A stretch of 64,000 nt of DNA from Lysobacter sp. ISL-50 (GTDB lineage Bacteria; Pseudomonadota; Gammaproteobacteria; Xanthomonadales; Xanthomonadaceae), in NCBI RefSeq assembly GCF_018612875.1, contig NZ_JAGGRI010000037.1, forward strand, positions 82,203-146,202. The letters run 5' to 3'. Positions 18,274-27,201 of this stretch are shown in pieces. Below the pieces are notes generated by a model, which saw nothing but the letters and a program-made list of their open reading frames with translations, searched no databases and was not told the DNA's origin. Position 1 is the stretch's first letter. The number at the start of each line of letters is the position of its first letter. A program made the translations under genes and the position numbers.

Positions 18274-18663
18274 ATGCCCCGGCGCGCCGTCGCTCTCGCT
18301 CTCGCGATGCTGATCGCGCAGAGCGGGTGCGCGGCCGCCGGCGGCTACCGCACGCTGACGCTCGCGCATCCGCCGCGCGCGGGCGAAGCCGTCTATCTCG
18401 AAGTGCGCCTGGGCGCGTTGGCGGGCGGACAGGAAATCGAAGTGCTCGGCGAAGACGGCCGCAGCCTGGGCGTGATCTCGCCGCACGCGATCCGCGCCGG
18501 TCGCGACGCGGGCACCTACACCGTTCCCCTGCCCGCCGAAGCGATCCGCGGCACGCGCGTGCGCATCCGCCTCGTCACCACGCCCGCCGGCGGCACCGCA
18601 CGCGATGCCAACGCGGATGAGGTACTGGAGCTGCGGGTAACGGGCGACGACGGGAAGAACTAG
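18274..18663 (+). CDS. Small exported protein downstream of tyrosinase
   Basis: 129 residues with leader (ALALAMLIAQSGCAAAGG), possibly lipidated at Cys19. The mature part is a predicted beta-sandwich (TLTLAHPPRAGEAVYLEVRLGALAGGQEIEVLGEDG). It starts 6 bp after the tyrosinase stop, so the two are almost certainly one operon. It resembles the beta-sheet part of the tyrosinase C-terminal region in style. A copper-delivery or chaperone role, comparable to MelC1 caddie proteins, is only an inference: the His-rich copper-binding pattern of MelC1 is absent. Confidence 0.75.
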   Translation: MPRRAVALALAMLIAQSGCAAAGGYRTLTLAHPPRAGEAVYLEVRLGALAGGQEIEVLGEDGRSLGVISPHAIRAGRDAGTYTVPLPAEAIRGTRVRIRLVTTPAGGTARDANADEVLELRVTGDDGKN

Positions 18664-18682
18664 CGAACCCGCCCGACGACAT

Positions 18683-18717
18683 CGGGCCGCTCCCATCGCC
18701 CATGGGAACGGCCCGGC
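18683..18717. terminator. Hairpin between convergent genes
   Basis: A ~12-bp stem with one interruption lies between the stops of the tyrosinase partner (+) and the ADP-ribosyltransferase-like gene (-). No strong T run follows on either strand, so termination is inferred from position. Confidence 0.4.
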
Positions 18718-18736
18718 GCCACCGCTAACCGCATCG

Positions 18737-19321
18737 TTACGGCATGGGCAGCCACACGTTCCCGCCCGGCGCCTGATAGTCGGTGATGTACGCGTAGGGA
18801 ATCGAGGTCAGGAACGCCACCTCGGTCAGCCCGACCGCACCGACGCCGGTCAGGGCGATGAGCTGCGAAGCCGGCATGGTGGCGGCGTCGAAGACCAGAT
18901 TGGTGCTCACCGCCGAGGCCAGCACCGCGGAGTTGTTGCCGACCGGGATCACCGCGCCACGTCCGTTGCGCTGGTAGTTCAAGGTCATGGTCATTCGATA
19001 GACGTAACTGCTGCCGTAGCCGCCCGCCGCCGGACTGACGTCGGTGGAGATGTGCACGGTGTCGTGGCTTTTGCCTTTCTTGATCTCGGCCATCAAGGTC
19101 AGCAGGTTGATCGGGTTGTTGCTGTTGAGCGCGGCCTGCAGCGGCGTGGTGTCGGCCGGCGGCGGCAACGCCACCGGCGCGTACGGCGGCGGCTGGCCCA
19201 TGCAGCGATTGACCAGCGCCACGACCAGCGGCTGAGTCAGCGGAACCCAGGCGTTGAAGCCGCCCGCGGCCTTGATGTCGGCGGGGGGCCGGCTGTCGCC
19301 GCGGTACAAATTGATAGGCAT
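18737..19321 (-). CDS. Cholera-toxin-A-like ADP-ribosyltransferase candidate
   Basis: 194 residues. The N-terminus LYRGDSRPPADIKAAGG closely parallels the catalytic-chain start of cholera/heat-labile enterotoxin (LYRADSRPPDEIKQSGG), placing the NAD-binding Arg at residue 7. VHISTDVSP (90-97) provides the Ser-Thr-x motif of the second strand; TEVAFLTSIPYAYIT (166-180) aligns with the toxin segment around QEVSALGGIPYSQI, leaving Glu167 as the catalytic Glu and Leu in place of the first Glu of ExE. An insert of Pro/Ala/Leu-rich sequence lies at 44-80. There is no signal peptide, so it acts inside the cell or needs a dedicated exporter. Function inferred from motifs. Confidence 0.7.
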   Translation of the reverse strand: MPINLYRGDSRPPADIKAAGGFNAWVPLTQPLVVALVNRCMGQPPPYAPVALPPPADTTPLQAALNSNNPINLLTLMAEIKKGKSHDTVHISTDVSPAAGGYGSSYVYRMTMTLNYQRNGRGAVIPVGNNSAVLASAVSTNLVFDAATMPASQLIALTGVGAVGLTEVAFLTSIPYAYITDYQAPGGNVWLPMP

Positions 19322-19788
19322 GTCGAAACTCCTTCTGCGCTCCCTGGCGGGAGCCGATGCGATCGGGTTCGGAGGGATGCGGCCTCGCCGGGGGAATGCG
19401 CGGATGCAGCGAGGCCTGCGGGGTGGCGTTCAAAGATGAGTGCGTGCGGCGAGGGTTCGCCGACGAAGCGGTTCGCGCCGTGTCGAGCGGCCCGCCCGCT
19501 CCGGCGCATCGAATGCCACGCCGCACGCACTGGTTCAAACGCGAACGCATCGATGATGTGAAGACAGCTGGGTGCGGTCTGCGAGCGCAGATAAGCCGGT
19601 CGGCGGGCGTGCGTGCGGTTCGCCGATGCAACCCGGTCCGCGCCGCATCGCACCATCGGATTTGCCTTGGGCGAAAAGACATGCGATATGGCTCGCAGCC
19701 CGACTCGCTCCCGCGCGCGCTCCGCAAGGTTCGCCGGTCGCCAGCGGCATCGGTCCCCTGCTCCGGCATTTCCGACGAGGCCCGCCCC
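19322..19788. other. Intergenic region between divergent genes
   Basis: 467 bp. No gene was recognised and no clear promoter was found. Short frames present are consistent with chance in GC-rich DNA. Confidence 0.5.
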
Positions 19789-20625
19789 ATGATCAAGCAC
19801 GCCCTCCTGGGTTTGATGCTGTCCTGCCTGTCCCCGCTCGCCCTGGCCCAGGACGAAGTATTCGACGTCCACGTCCATGTCTGGCACGGCGAGAAATCGC
19901 TCAAGGAGTACTACGCGCAACTGGAGGCCGAGCACCAGCCGGTCACCCGCCACAGCGGCATCTACATGGCGATCAAGGGCGAAACGGAAGAGAACCGGCG
20001 CAAGAACGACGAGTTGATCGCTTTGTCGAAGCGCTATCCCAAACTGATGCCGATCGCCTCGGTGCATCCGCTCGACGGACAGGTCGCCATCGACGAGTTG
20101 AAACGGCTGGCCGGGCTGGGCGTGAAAGCGATCAAGCTGCATCCGCACACGCAGCACTTCGACATCGCCGACCCGCAGGTGCGCGCGCTGTGCAAACTGG
20201 CCGGCGAACTGGGCGTGGCGGTGTTGTTCGACAACTTCAACATCGTCCCGGGCGACAGCCAGAACCTGTTCAACCTGGCCGTGGGACTGCCCAAGACGCA
20301 ATTCGTCTTCGCCCACATGGGCGGCCTGGATTTCCGCTTCTGGAACAGCCTGTTCCTGGCGCGCACGGCGAAGGATTTCTTCTTCGACAACATCCACTTC
20401 GACATCTCGGCCACCGTGGTGCTGGTGGCCGATTCGCCGGTCGAGCCGGAGTTTGTGTGGACGATCCGCAATGTCGGCATCGACAACGTGATGCTCGGAT
20501 CGGACTATCCGCAGCTCTCGCTCAAGCAGGCCAGCGATGCGTTGGAAAAGCTGGACCTGAGCGCGGAAGAGAAACGCAAGATCCGCTGGGGCAACGCCAA
20601 CAAGTTGTTCGGCGACAAGCGCTGA
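19789..20625 (+). CDS. Secreted amidohydrolase-2 family protein
   Basis: 278 residues. The signal peptide ends at ALAQ. The mature protein begins FDVHVHVWHG (HxH metal motif of the amidohydrolase superfamily) and continues with GVKAIKLHPHTQHFD, FAHMGGLDFRFW and LGSDYPQLS, giving the further His and Asp ligands of a TIM-barrel amidohydrolase. Members act on carboxylated rings or other C-N/C-C bonds; the export signal makes an extracytoplasmic substrate likely. Substrate unknown. The start was set at the ATG that opens the signal peptide. Confidence 0.85.
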   Translation: MIKHALLGLMLSCLSPLALAQDEVFDVHVHVWHGEKSLKEYYAQLEAEHQPVTRHSGIYMAIKGETEENRRKNDELIALSKRYPKLMPIASVHPLDGQVAIDELKRLAGLGVKAIKLHPHTQHFDIADPQVRALCKLAGELGVAVLFDNFNIVPGDSQNLFNLAVGLPKTQFVFAHMGGLDFRFWNSLFLARTAKDFFFDNIHFDISATVVLVADSPVEPEFVWTIRNVGIDNVMLGSDYPQLSLKQASDALEKLDLSAEEKRKIRWGNANKLFGDKR

Positions 20626-20688
20626 CACCGCCGCCGCGGGCGGGCGGTTCGCGCGTCGATCGACACCGGCCGATCGACGCGCCCCGGA

Positions 20689-21609
20689 TCAGGCCTGCGC
20701 CAGGGCGAAATCGACCGCCGCGCACACCGCCGCGGCCTGCGCGGTATTGCATTGCTCGGGCGTGGCGCGCGGGCTGTCGGGATAGACCTCGGTGGTGGTG
20801 CGGTAGCGCGCGTCAGTGATGCCGGCGCACAGGCCCAGCGAACGCACCGGATAATTGATCACGCCCGGGGCGACGACCGTGGCGCCGATGATCTCGCCCT
20901 TGGCGTCGGCCGGGGCGATGTGGGTGATCATCGCCACCGCCGCGATCACCGCCTGCTGGAACTCGGGCTGCGGGTCTTCGCTGTCGCCGACCAGATAGAA
21001 ACCGTCCGGGATTTCGCCCGGTTCGTCCGGCTTGCCATCGCGCGCGGCCAAGGCCGGGCGGAACTCGGATTCGTCCGTGTCGGTGGTCTCGTGCAGGTCG
21101 ATGTGCATGAGCACGCGATCGCGCCACGGCGCCACCAACGCCATAAGCGCGGCCGATTCCTGCGCCGGGCTGTTGTCGCGGAACGAGCGGTTGGGATCGA
21201 TCGCATCGATATTCCAGCGATGAATGCGTTCGTAAGCCCACGGGCTGACGCAGGGCGCGACCAGCAGGTTGGCCTTGCCGGCATAGTCCGCGGCGTGGCG
21301 CTCGACGAATTGCAGCGCGCCGTGCACGCCGCTGGTTTCGTAGCCGTGCACGCCGCCTGTGATCAACGCCGTGGGCAGGTCGTCGCGCCAGTCGCGGCTC
21401 TTGATCGCGAACAGCCGATAGCGATCGGGCGCGTAATCCAGTGCGCCGTACTCCACCACATCGAAACGCGAGCGCAGCGAATCGATCTTGCTCGCCACCT
21501 CGGCTTCGTAGCTGCGATGGCGGACCTGCCGCGAGCGCCACTCGGCGACCTCCGCCGGCCCCCAGGGCTGGCCGGGCGTACCGATCGGGTAGAAGGCTTG
21601 GCTGGTCAT
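20689..21609 (-). CDS. M14 family carboxypeptidase/succinylglutamate-desuccinylase-like protein
   Basis: 306 residues, no signal peptide. GGVHGYETSG (His88 and Glu91) and MHIDLHETTD (His173) form the zinc site; TTTEVYPDS near residue 276 carries the likely catalytic Glu. NPNRSF-type DPNRSFRDN (138-146) is the substrate-binding Asn-Arg of M14 enzymes. Probably removes C-terminal residues from small peptides or deacylates amino acids in the cytoplasm. The family assignment is strong; substrate specificity is not readable. Confidence 0.9.
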   Translation of the reverse strand: MTSQAFYPIGTPGQPWGPAEVAEWRSRQVRHRSYEAEVASKIDSLRSRFDVVEYGALDYAPDRYRLFAIKSRDWRDDLPTALITGGVHGYETSGVHGALQFVERHAADYAGKANLLVAPCVSPWAYERIHRWNIDAIDPNRSFRDNSPAQESAALMALVAPWRDRVLMHIDLHETTDTDESEFRPALAARDGKPDEPGEIPDGFYLVGDSEDPQPEFQQAVIAAVAMITHIAPADAKGEIIGATVVAPGVINYPVRSLGLCAGITDARYRTTTEVYPDSPRATPEQCNTAQAAAVCAAVDFALAQA

Positions 21610-22143
21610 CGCGTCGCTCGCTTGGCTGCGTTACGGGAGAATCCGGGATTTTATCACCGCCGCCGCCATGTCCAGGCCGTTTTCGTCCGATGCCACGCGC
21701 AGACCATTGGCTGAGACCGGAATCCGCCCGGGCGGAATCCACGCGACGGTGAAACCATCGCAAGCGGGAGAAGGCTGAACCGAGCATTGCCCCTCTCCCT
21801 CTCCCGCGCCCCGAAGGAAGTCACCTTGGGTGGCACGCGGGAGAGGGGCTAAAACAGAACATTGACTCCCTCTCCCGCTTGCGGGAGAGGGCCGGGGTGA
21901 GGGAATGAGCGCCGCAGGCGCGAATGCTGTTGCTTCGAGTTCTGCCGCTGACCGCGCCCTCACCCCAACCCCTCTCCCGCAAGCGGGAGAGGGGCTAAAA
22001 CAGAACATTGACTCCCTCTCCCGCTTGCGGGAGAGGGGCTAAACAGAGCAGTGACTCCCTCCGCCGCGCCTCCCCCGGATGGCAAGCGGGAGAGGGACCG
22101 AGTCGGCGCTCCCGCGAACCGATCTCAGCAGATCTTCATTTCA
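21610..22143. other. Intergenic region filled by palindromic repeats
   Basis: 534 bp between the M14 and M13 genes. Most of 21785-22101 is made of REP-like palindromes (annotated separately). Bases 21610-21784 show no feature. Confidence 0.7.
21785..22101. repeat. REP-like palindromic repeat block (family A)
   Basis: Units built on the palindrome CTCTCCCGCTTGCGGGAGAG occur at about 21867-21890, 21971-21994 and 22012-22035, with degenerate partners at 21789-21847 and 22066-22095. A segment of about 50 bp containing GGGGCTAAAACAGAACATTG is repeated exactly near 21845 and 21991, showing a recent internal duplication. Related copies lie at 53313-53377 and inside icmF at 55357-55462. Confidence 0.9.
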
Positions 22144-24204
22144 TCACCAGATCCGCACCCGCTGATCCGGCGCCACATACAACTTGTCGCCCGCCTTCAC
22201 ATCGAACGCCTGATACCACGGGTCGAAATTGCGCAGCGGACCATAAGCGCGGTACTGCCCCGGCGAATGCGGGTTGGTCTTGATCAGATTGAGCAAGGCC
22301 TCATCGCGATACTTGCTCTTCCACACCTGCCCCCACGACAGGAAGAAACGCTGATCGCCGCTCACCCCGTCGATCACCGGCGTGGGCTTGCCGCCCAGGC
22401 TCAGCTGATACGCGGTGTAAGCCATCGAAACGCCGCCCAGGTCGCCGATGTTCTCGCCCATCGTCAGCGCGCCGTTGACGCACTGCCCCGGCAGCGGGCA
22501 GAACGCGTTGTACTGCGCGCCGAGCGCCTTGGTGCGCTGCTCGAAGCCGGCGCGGTCGGCGTCGGTCCACCAGTTGCGCTGGACGCCGGCGTAGTCGGAC
22601 TTGCTGCCCTGATCGTCGAAGCCGTGGCCCATCTCGTGGCCGATCACCGCGCCGATGCCGCCGTAGTTCACCGCCGGGTCGGCGTTGAGATCGAAGAACG
22701 GCGCCTGCAGGATCGCGGCCGGGAACACAATCTCGTTGAAGGTCGAGTTGTAGTACGCGTTGACCGTCTGCGGCGTCATGAACCATTCGTCGCGATCCGG
22801 GCGGGTGCCGATGCGGCGGTTCTGATCGTCGCGGCCGTAGCGGCGCATCTGCATCACGTTGGCCATCAGGTCGCCCGGCACGATGGTCACGCTGGAGTAA
22901 TCGCGCCACTTGTCCGGATAACCGACCTTGGGCCGGAACGTGGACAGCTTGCGATAGGCCTCGGCCTTGGTCGCATCGCCCATCCAGTCGATCTTCTCGA
23001 TATTGCTGCGCAGCGCGGTGCGCAGGTTCTCCACCAGCGCCTGCATCGCCGCCTTGGCCTGCGGCGAGAAATTCTTCTCGACGTAGAGCTTGCCCATCGC
23101 ATCGCCCAGACCGTCGGTGCCGGTGACCGCGGCCACCGCGCGCTTCCAGTCGTCGCGCTGCGCCTTCTGCCCGCCCAGCACGGTGCCGGTGAAGGCGAAC
23201 GCGGCGTCGTCCATCTCGCGGCTGAGCAGCGGCGCGTTGCCGCGCACGGCGTGGAAAGTCAGGTAATCGCGCCACACCGGCAGCGGCGTGCGCGCGACCA
23301 CGTCGATCACCGGCTGCACCGCGCTCGGCGTGACCACGTTGACGCGATTCAGCGCCGGCAGCCCCTGCGCCTTGGCCTGCGCGGCCCAGTCGTAACCCGG
23401 GTACTGCTTCGCCAGTTCGGCCACGGTGGCGACGTTGTAGGTCTTGTCGCGATCGCGCAACTGCGCGCGCTCCCACTGCGGCTTGGCCAGCTCGGTCTCC
23501 AGCGCCAGCACCGCCTGCGCGCGCGCCTTCGCGTCCTTGACCCCGGCGAAGCCGAGCATGCGCTCGATATGGGCCAGATACGCGGCGCGGATGCCGACGA
23601 AGCGCGCATCCTGATTGAGGTAGTAATCGCGATCCGGCAGACCCAGGCCGGCGACGCGCAGACCGACCAGATACTGGTCCGGGTCTTTGCGATCCAGTTC
23701 GACGTTGAAACGCAGCGGCGCCGCGCTGCTGTCGAGATCGCTGTTGCCGAAGACCTCGATCAGCGCCGCCTTGGAGCTGATCGCGCCGATCCGATCCAGC
23801 ACCGGCTGCAACGGCGCGATCCCGGCGGCATCGCGCGCGGCGCGGTCCATGTAGCTGGCGTAGTAGTCGCGCAGCTTCTGCGCGTCGCTGCCGCGCGCCA
23901 GATCCTTGCGCTTTTGCAGCGACTCGATGATCGCGTGCACCTGCGCCTCGGACTGGTCGCGCAGGATGTTGAACGAGCCGTAGGTGGTCTCGTAGTCCTT
24001 CAACTGGTACGTATCGAGCCAATGACCGCTGACATAGCGATTGAAATCGTCGCCCGGCTTGACGCTCTTGTCCTGCGCACTGAGGTCCACGCCGAAGCTG
24101 CCCAACTGCGGCTTGCCCTTGACCGCGCTGTCGGCGCCGTGGGCGGAGGAAACGGCGAACGCGGCGGCAAGCGCCAGGCTCAGACTCAAACGTGAAGGCT
24201 TCAT
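22144..24204 (-). CDS. pepO: M13 family zinc endopeptidase (PepO/neprilysin-like)
   Basis: 686 residues from the ATG at 24204 (AGGGG upstream), which gives a signal peptide ending SSAHGAD. The N-terminal M13 domain starts with LGSFGVDLSAQDKSVKPGDDFNRYVSGHW. The catalytic domain has NAYYNSTFNEIVFPAAILQAPFFD, VIGHEMGHGFDDQGSKSD (HExxH) and GENIGDLGG (third ligand ExxxD). NPHSPGQYRAYGPLRNFD is the conserved substrate-binding Arg region. The C-terminal Cys of the CxVW ending seen in neprilysin is missing (VRIW). It cleaves short peptides in the periplasm or outside. Confidence 0.95.
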   Translation of the reverse strand: MKPSRLSLSLALAAAFAVSSAHGADSAVKGKPQLGSFGVDLSAQDKSVKPGDDFNRYVSGHWLDTYQLKDYETTYGSFNILRDQSEAQVHAIIESLQKRKDLARGSDAQKLRDYYASYMDRAARDAAGIAPLQPVLDRIGAISSKAALIEVFGNSDLDSSAAPLRFNVELDRKDPDQYLVGLRVAGLGLPDRDYYLNQDARFVGIRAAYLAHIERMLGFAGVKDAKARAQAVLALETELAKPQWERAQLRDRDKTYNVATVAELAKQYPGYDWAAQAKAQGLPALNRVNVVTPSAVQPVIDVVARTPLPVWRDYLTFHAVRGNAPLLSREMDDAAFAFTGTVLGGQKAQRDDWKRAVAAVTGTDGLGDAMGKLYVEKNFSPQAKAAMQALVENLRTALRSNIEKIDWMGDATKAEAYRKLSTFRPKVGYPDKWRDYSSVTIVPGDLMANVMQMRRYGRDDQNRRIGTRPDRDEWFMTPQTVNAYYNSTFNEIVFPAAILQAPFFDLNADPAVNYGGIGAVIGHEMGHGFDDQGSKSDYAGVQRNWWTDADRAGFEQRTKALGAQYNAFCPLPGQCVNGALTMGENIGDLGGVSMAYTAYQLSLGGKPTPVIDGVSGDQRFFLSWGQVWKSKYRDEALLNLIKTNPHSPGQYRAYGPLRNFDPWYQAFDVKAGDKLYVAPDQRVRIW

Positions 24205-24410
24205 AGGCGATCCCCTGATGGAAAGGGTGCAGCCTAGCGCAGCAGGACGGGAAGTGTCGCGGGCCGTTGCGGGGGGAGCACGCAATCGGCCTGCTGGGCT
24301 TGGCCAAGCGCCAGTCCTGGAAAAACTGCCGCGTTGCGCGCTCGATTCCGGCCTGCCCGCATGTCGGCAAGGCCGGCACGACAATGGCGCGAGCGTGAAC
24401 CGCGCCAGAA

Positions 24411-24445
24411 GCGCCGCCTCTTCCACAAGCTGGAAGAGGCGGCGC
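24411..24445 (-). terminator. Hairpin terminator after the lysyl-endopeptidase-like gene
   Basis: A perfect 14-bp stem (24411-24424 with 24432-24445) with a 7-base loop begins 10 bp past the stop of the protease. Only a weak T run follows, so termination efficiency is uncertain. Confidence 0.65.
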
Positions 24446-24454
24446 GTTTATGCC

Positions 24455-25867
24455 TTACGGCGAGAAGTACGACGAGATGTTCGGCCACACCCCGCTGAAT
24501 TGCGAGAAGTAATCCGGCTTGTTCGGCCCGACCAGGAAATTGGCCTTGCAGGACGAGTTGCCGCCGGTCAGGCCACCGCGCAACTGGTACTCGCCGCTGG
24601 CGTCCACCGTAAACAGGCCCGAACCCGACGAGCCGCCTTCGGTGACGCCGGTATTCCACCGAACCTCGGTCATCGGCTCGTACGAATAGTAATCGGTCGA
24701 CGGATCGGTCACCGTGCCCAGCGAATACTTCTTCAAGTCCGCGTAGGGATGATGGATCGTTTCGAACGCGGTCCCAGTGGTGGTCAACGCGGCGTTGTTC
24801 CAGGCGGCGTAGAACGCGCCGGCCGGCGGAGCGTTCTTGAGTTCCACCAGCAGGGTATCGCGGCTGGTGTTGGCGTGGCGCAGGTAGGCGCCGCCGGTAA
24901 CGGTCACCGCCGACGGGCTGAGCGTGTCGGTATCGCACCCGGCGGAATCGAAGAACCAGTATGTCTGCAGGCTGTTGGCCACGGTCTGGGTGCTGAAACA
25001 GTGCGCGGCGGACCACAGCAGGTGGCGCTTGGGCGTGTTGCTGTTATTGAGCAAGGTGCCCGTGCAGTAGTAGGTCTTGCCATCCGGGTTGGTGAACGCC
25101 ATCCGCGCGACAGCCTTGCTGGCCGCCACGAAGCCGGGCGAAGGATTGACCCGGCATACCACGTCGCGCTGGCAGTCCTGGCTGCCGCCGATCCCGATGA
25201 CGCCCACCTCCTTGGTCATGGCGCTCGAGCTCAGGGACGGGTCCACGTCCAGATGCGAAAGCTTCGGCACCTCCACAGTGAAGTCGTCGGGCCGCTGTCC
25301 CGGCGCCAGTTCGACTTCCACGACGATGGTATCGCCGGCCACGATCGGCGACCAGGCGATCTGGTCGCCGGCGAAGGCCTTGCCGCTCTCGCCGAACACG
25401 CGACCGTCGTTGCCCGCGAAGCGCAACGATACCGCCGCGGGGTCCGCGCCCGGACGGCCGTTGCCGCGCAGGCGCAGGCCGGCGCGCAGCGCCGCCGCCT
25501 GAGTCGAGGTAAGGCTGAAACGGGCGCCGCGCGAGCCGTTGGCAAGCGTCTGCCAGTCCAGCGAATTCAGATCGATGCGGCTGCGCTCGACCGTGCGGGC
25601 CATGCCGATGCTCAGCGGCTTCCCGTGTTTGCCTTGCAGCGCGCGTCCCTCGCGCAGCGCGTCCAGCATTTCATGGGTCGGCCGGCCCAACTCGACAATG
25701 CGGGCGATGGCCGCATCGCTGGTGGTCGCGAAGTCGTCGGCGCCGAACGCGCGCGCCAACGGCTTGGCGGTGACCCGCGCGGAGCCCATTTCCCCGGCGG
25801 CGGCGGTACCCGCCAGCCCCGACGCACTGGCCAGCATCGCCAGGCAAAGCAGATTCTTATGTTTCAT
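24455..25867 (-). CDS. Secreted S1 serine protease, lysyl-endopeptidase-like preproprotein
   Basis: 470 residues. The signal peptide ends near GTAAAGE; a ~200-residue pro-region (to about 215) precedes the protease domain. Triad: His289 (WSAAHC), Asp337 (SRDTLLVEL) and Ser414 in GVTEGGSSGSGLF, whose surrounding sequence is that of Achromobacter/Lysobacter lysyl endopeptidase rather than of trypsin. Six or more cysteines around the domain suit disulfide stabilisation. Secreted for digestion of external proteins. The specificity-determining Asp was not located with confidence, so Lys-C specificity is inferred from family. Confidence 0.9.
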   Translation of the reverse strand: MKHKNLLCLAMLASASGLAGTAAAGEMGSARVTAKPLARAFGADDFATTSDAAIARIVELGRPTHEMLDALREGRALQGKHGKPLSIGMARTVERSRIDLNSLDWQTLANGSRGARFSLTSTQAAALRAGLRLRGNGRPGADPAAVSLRFAGNDGRVFGESGKAFAGDQIAWSPIVAGDTIVVEVELAPGQRPDDFTVEVPKLSHLDVDPSLSSSAMTKEVGVIGIGGSQDCQRDVVCRVNPSPGFVAASKAVARMAFTNPDGKTYYCTGTLLNNSNTPKRHLLWSAAHCFSTQTVANSLQTYWFFDSAGCDTDTLSPSAVTVTGGAYLRHANTSRDTLLVELKNAPPAGAFYAAWNNAALTTTGTAFETIHHPYADLKKYSLGTVTDPSTDYYSYEPMTEVRWNTGVTEGGSSGSGLFTVDASGEYQLRGGLTGGNSSCKANFLVGPNKPDYFSQFSGVWPNISSYFSP

Positions 25868-26316
25868 AACGAACAATTCCTCGAGTGCGATCGCGAGTTG
25901 GATATCCCCTTCTCCAAGCCGCGACCAAGTCATGCGATTTCACGGGGACATGAACGCAAACGGATCGTCTCCGGAATCGCCCTACCTCACTTGTGCCGTT
26001 CTGGTGACTTGGTGAAACTCCGGCTTCATCAATCGTGAAATTAATCACAAAACAAGTCAATCAAAGGACAGCAAAGCCTTGCAAACGCAATTGCAGGCGA
26101 ATTCGATATCGTGTAGGCGAAAATCACATCGATGATCCATTCATCTCACCGGCAATCAACAAATGCCGGCTGTCGCATGTGCAGATACGAGTACGCGTCT
26201 CGCTCACGGGACACAGCGATGCGTGACTGCGCATCGCCGAACCGACCGCTCCTGCGGTCGAGATATCCGTTCCAGCCCCTTAAGCTTCTCCCTCCCTCCG
26301 TCAGGCGCGATCCGCG
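25868..26316. other. Divergent promoter region
   Basis: 449 bp with a conspicuously AT-rich stretch at 26030-26110. It separates the lysyl-endopeptidase gene (-) from the methyltransferase gene (+). No gene was recognised; promoter elements likely fall here but were not assigned. Confidence 0.5.
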
Positions 26317-27159
26317 ATGCCGCATTACTCAGGCCCCCTGCTCACCCTGCCCTCGGCCGAAGCCTTGCGCGCCGCGCGCGAAACCGGGGCGCCGGCGTGG
26401 ACCGGCTCGCTGGATCTGGGCCGATCCAGCGGCGAAGCGCGTCTGCAGGCCGATACCTGGCTGTGGCGCGAGCGCGAGTATCCGTATCCGCCCGCGCTCA
26501 AGGACCGCACGATCTATTACTGGGACGACGAGGACTTCGCGCCGGTGTCGCGCTTCTCAGGTTCGCTGATCAAGCTGGTGCCGACCGAATGGGGCGCGCC
26601 CACTTTCGAGATCGACGGCATCAAGATGCTGCCGACGATGAAGGCATCGCCGCTGGAGGACGCGCGCGCCAAGGTGGCGCTGATCGAGCCGCGCGGCAAG
26701 CTCGTGCTCGATACCTGCGGCGGGCTGGGGTATTTCGCCGCGTGCTGTCTGGAAGCGGGCGCGACCGGCATCCATTCGTTCGAGAAGAACGAAGACGTGC
26801 TGTGGCTGCGCACGCTCAACCCGTGGTCGCCCGATCCCGACGCCGACGCCAGCGGCGGCCGCCTGCGTCTGACCCACGCCGACGTGTCGCAGGCGATCGC
26901 GCAGATCGCCGACAACTCGGTGGACGCCCTGCTCCACGACCCGCCGCGATTCGGCATCGCCGGCGAGCTGTATTCGCAGGCGTTCTACGATCAGCTGGCG
27001 CGCGTGCTGCGCCGCGGCGGACGCATGTTCCACTACACCGGCAGCCCGAACAAACTCACCAGCGGCCGCGATGTGCCGCGCGAAGTGGCCAAGCGCCTGG
27101 AAAAAGCCGGGTTCAAGGCGCAGCTGGCGCTGGACGGCGTGTTGGCGATCCGGCGCTGA
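26317..27159 (+). CDS. SAM-dependent methyltransferase-like protein (COG2521 type)
   Basis: 280 residues, cytoplasmic. LVLDTCGGLGYFAACCLEAGATGIHSFEKNEDVLWLRTLNPWS contains the glycine-rich SAM motif I and acidic motif II; SVDALLHDPPRFGIAGELYSQAFYDQLARVLRRGGRMFHYTGSPN is a DPPR-type motif IV followed by the spermidine-synthase-like beta strand. The arrangement resembles the predicted methyltransferases of COG2521, best known from archaea. An amino-terminal ~100-residue domain precedes the Rossmann fold. Substrate unknown. Confidence 0.8.
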   Translation: MPHYSGPLLTLPSAEALRAARETGAPAWTGSLDLGRSSGEARLQADTWLWREREYPYPPALKDRTIYYWDDEDFAPVSRFSGSLIKLVPTEWGAPTFEIDGIKMLPTMKASPLEDARAKVALIEPRGKLVLDTCGGLGYFAACCLEAGATGIHSFEKNEDVLWLRTLNPWSPDPDADASGGRLRLTHADVSQAIAQIADNSVDALLHDPPRFGIAGELYSQAFYDQLARVLRRGGRMFHYTGSPNKLTSGRDVPREVAKRLEKAGFKAQLALDGVLAIRR

Positions 27160-27201
27160 AGGTTCCAGGCGATCTGCCTGAGTCGGCCCATATCCCCGGG
27201 A

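Noticed and set aside
21785..22101. CRISPR array
   Set aside because: Repeats are palindromic, irregularly spaced and share their flanks; no constant spacer length and no cas genes.
22051..24195. 714-codon plus-strand open frame antisense to the M13 peptidase
   Set aside because: The minus strand carries every M13 motif; the plus frame has none.
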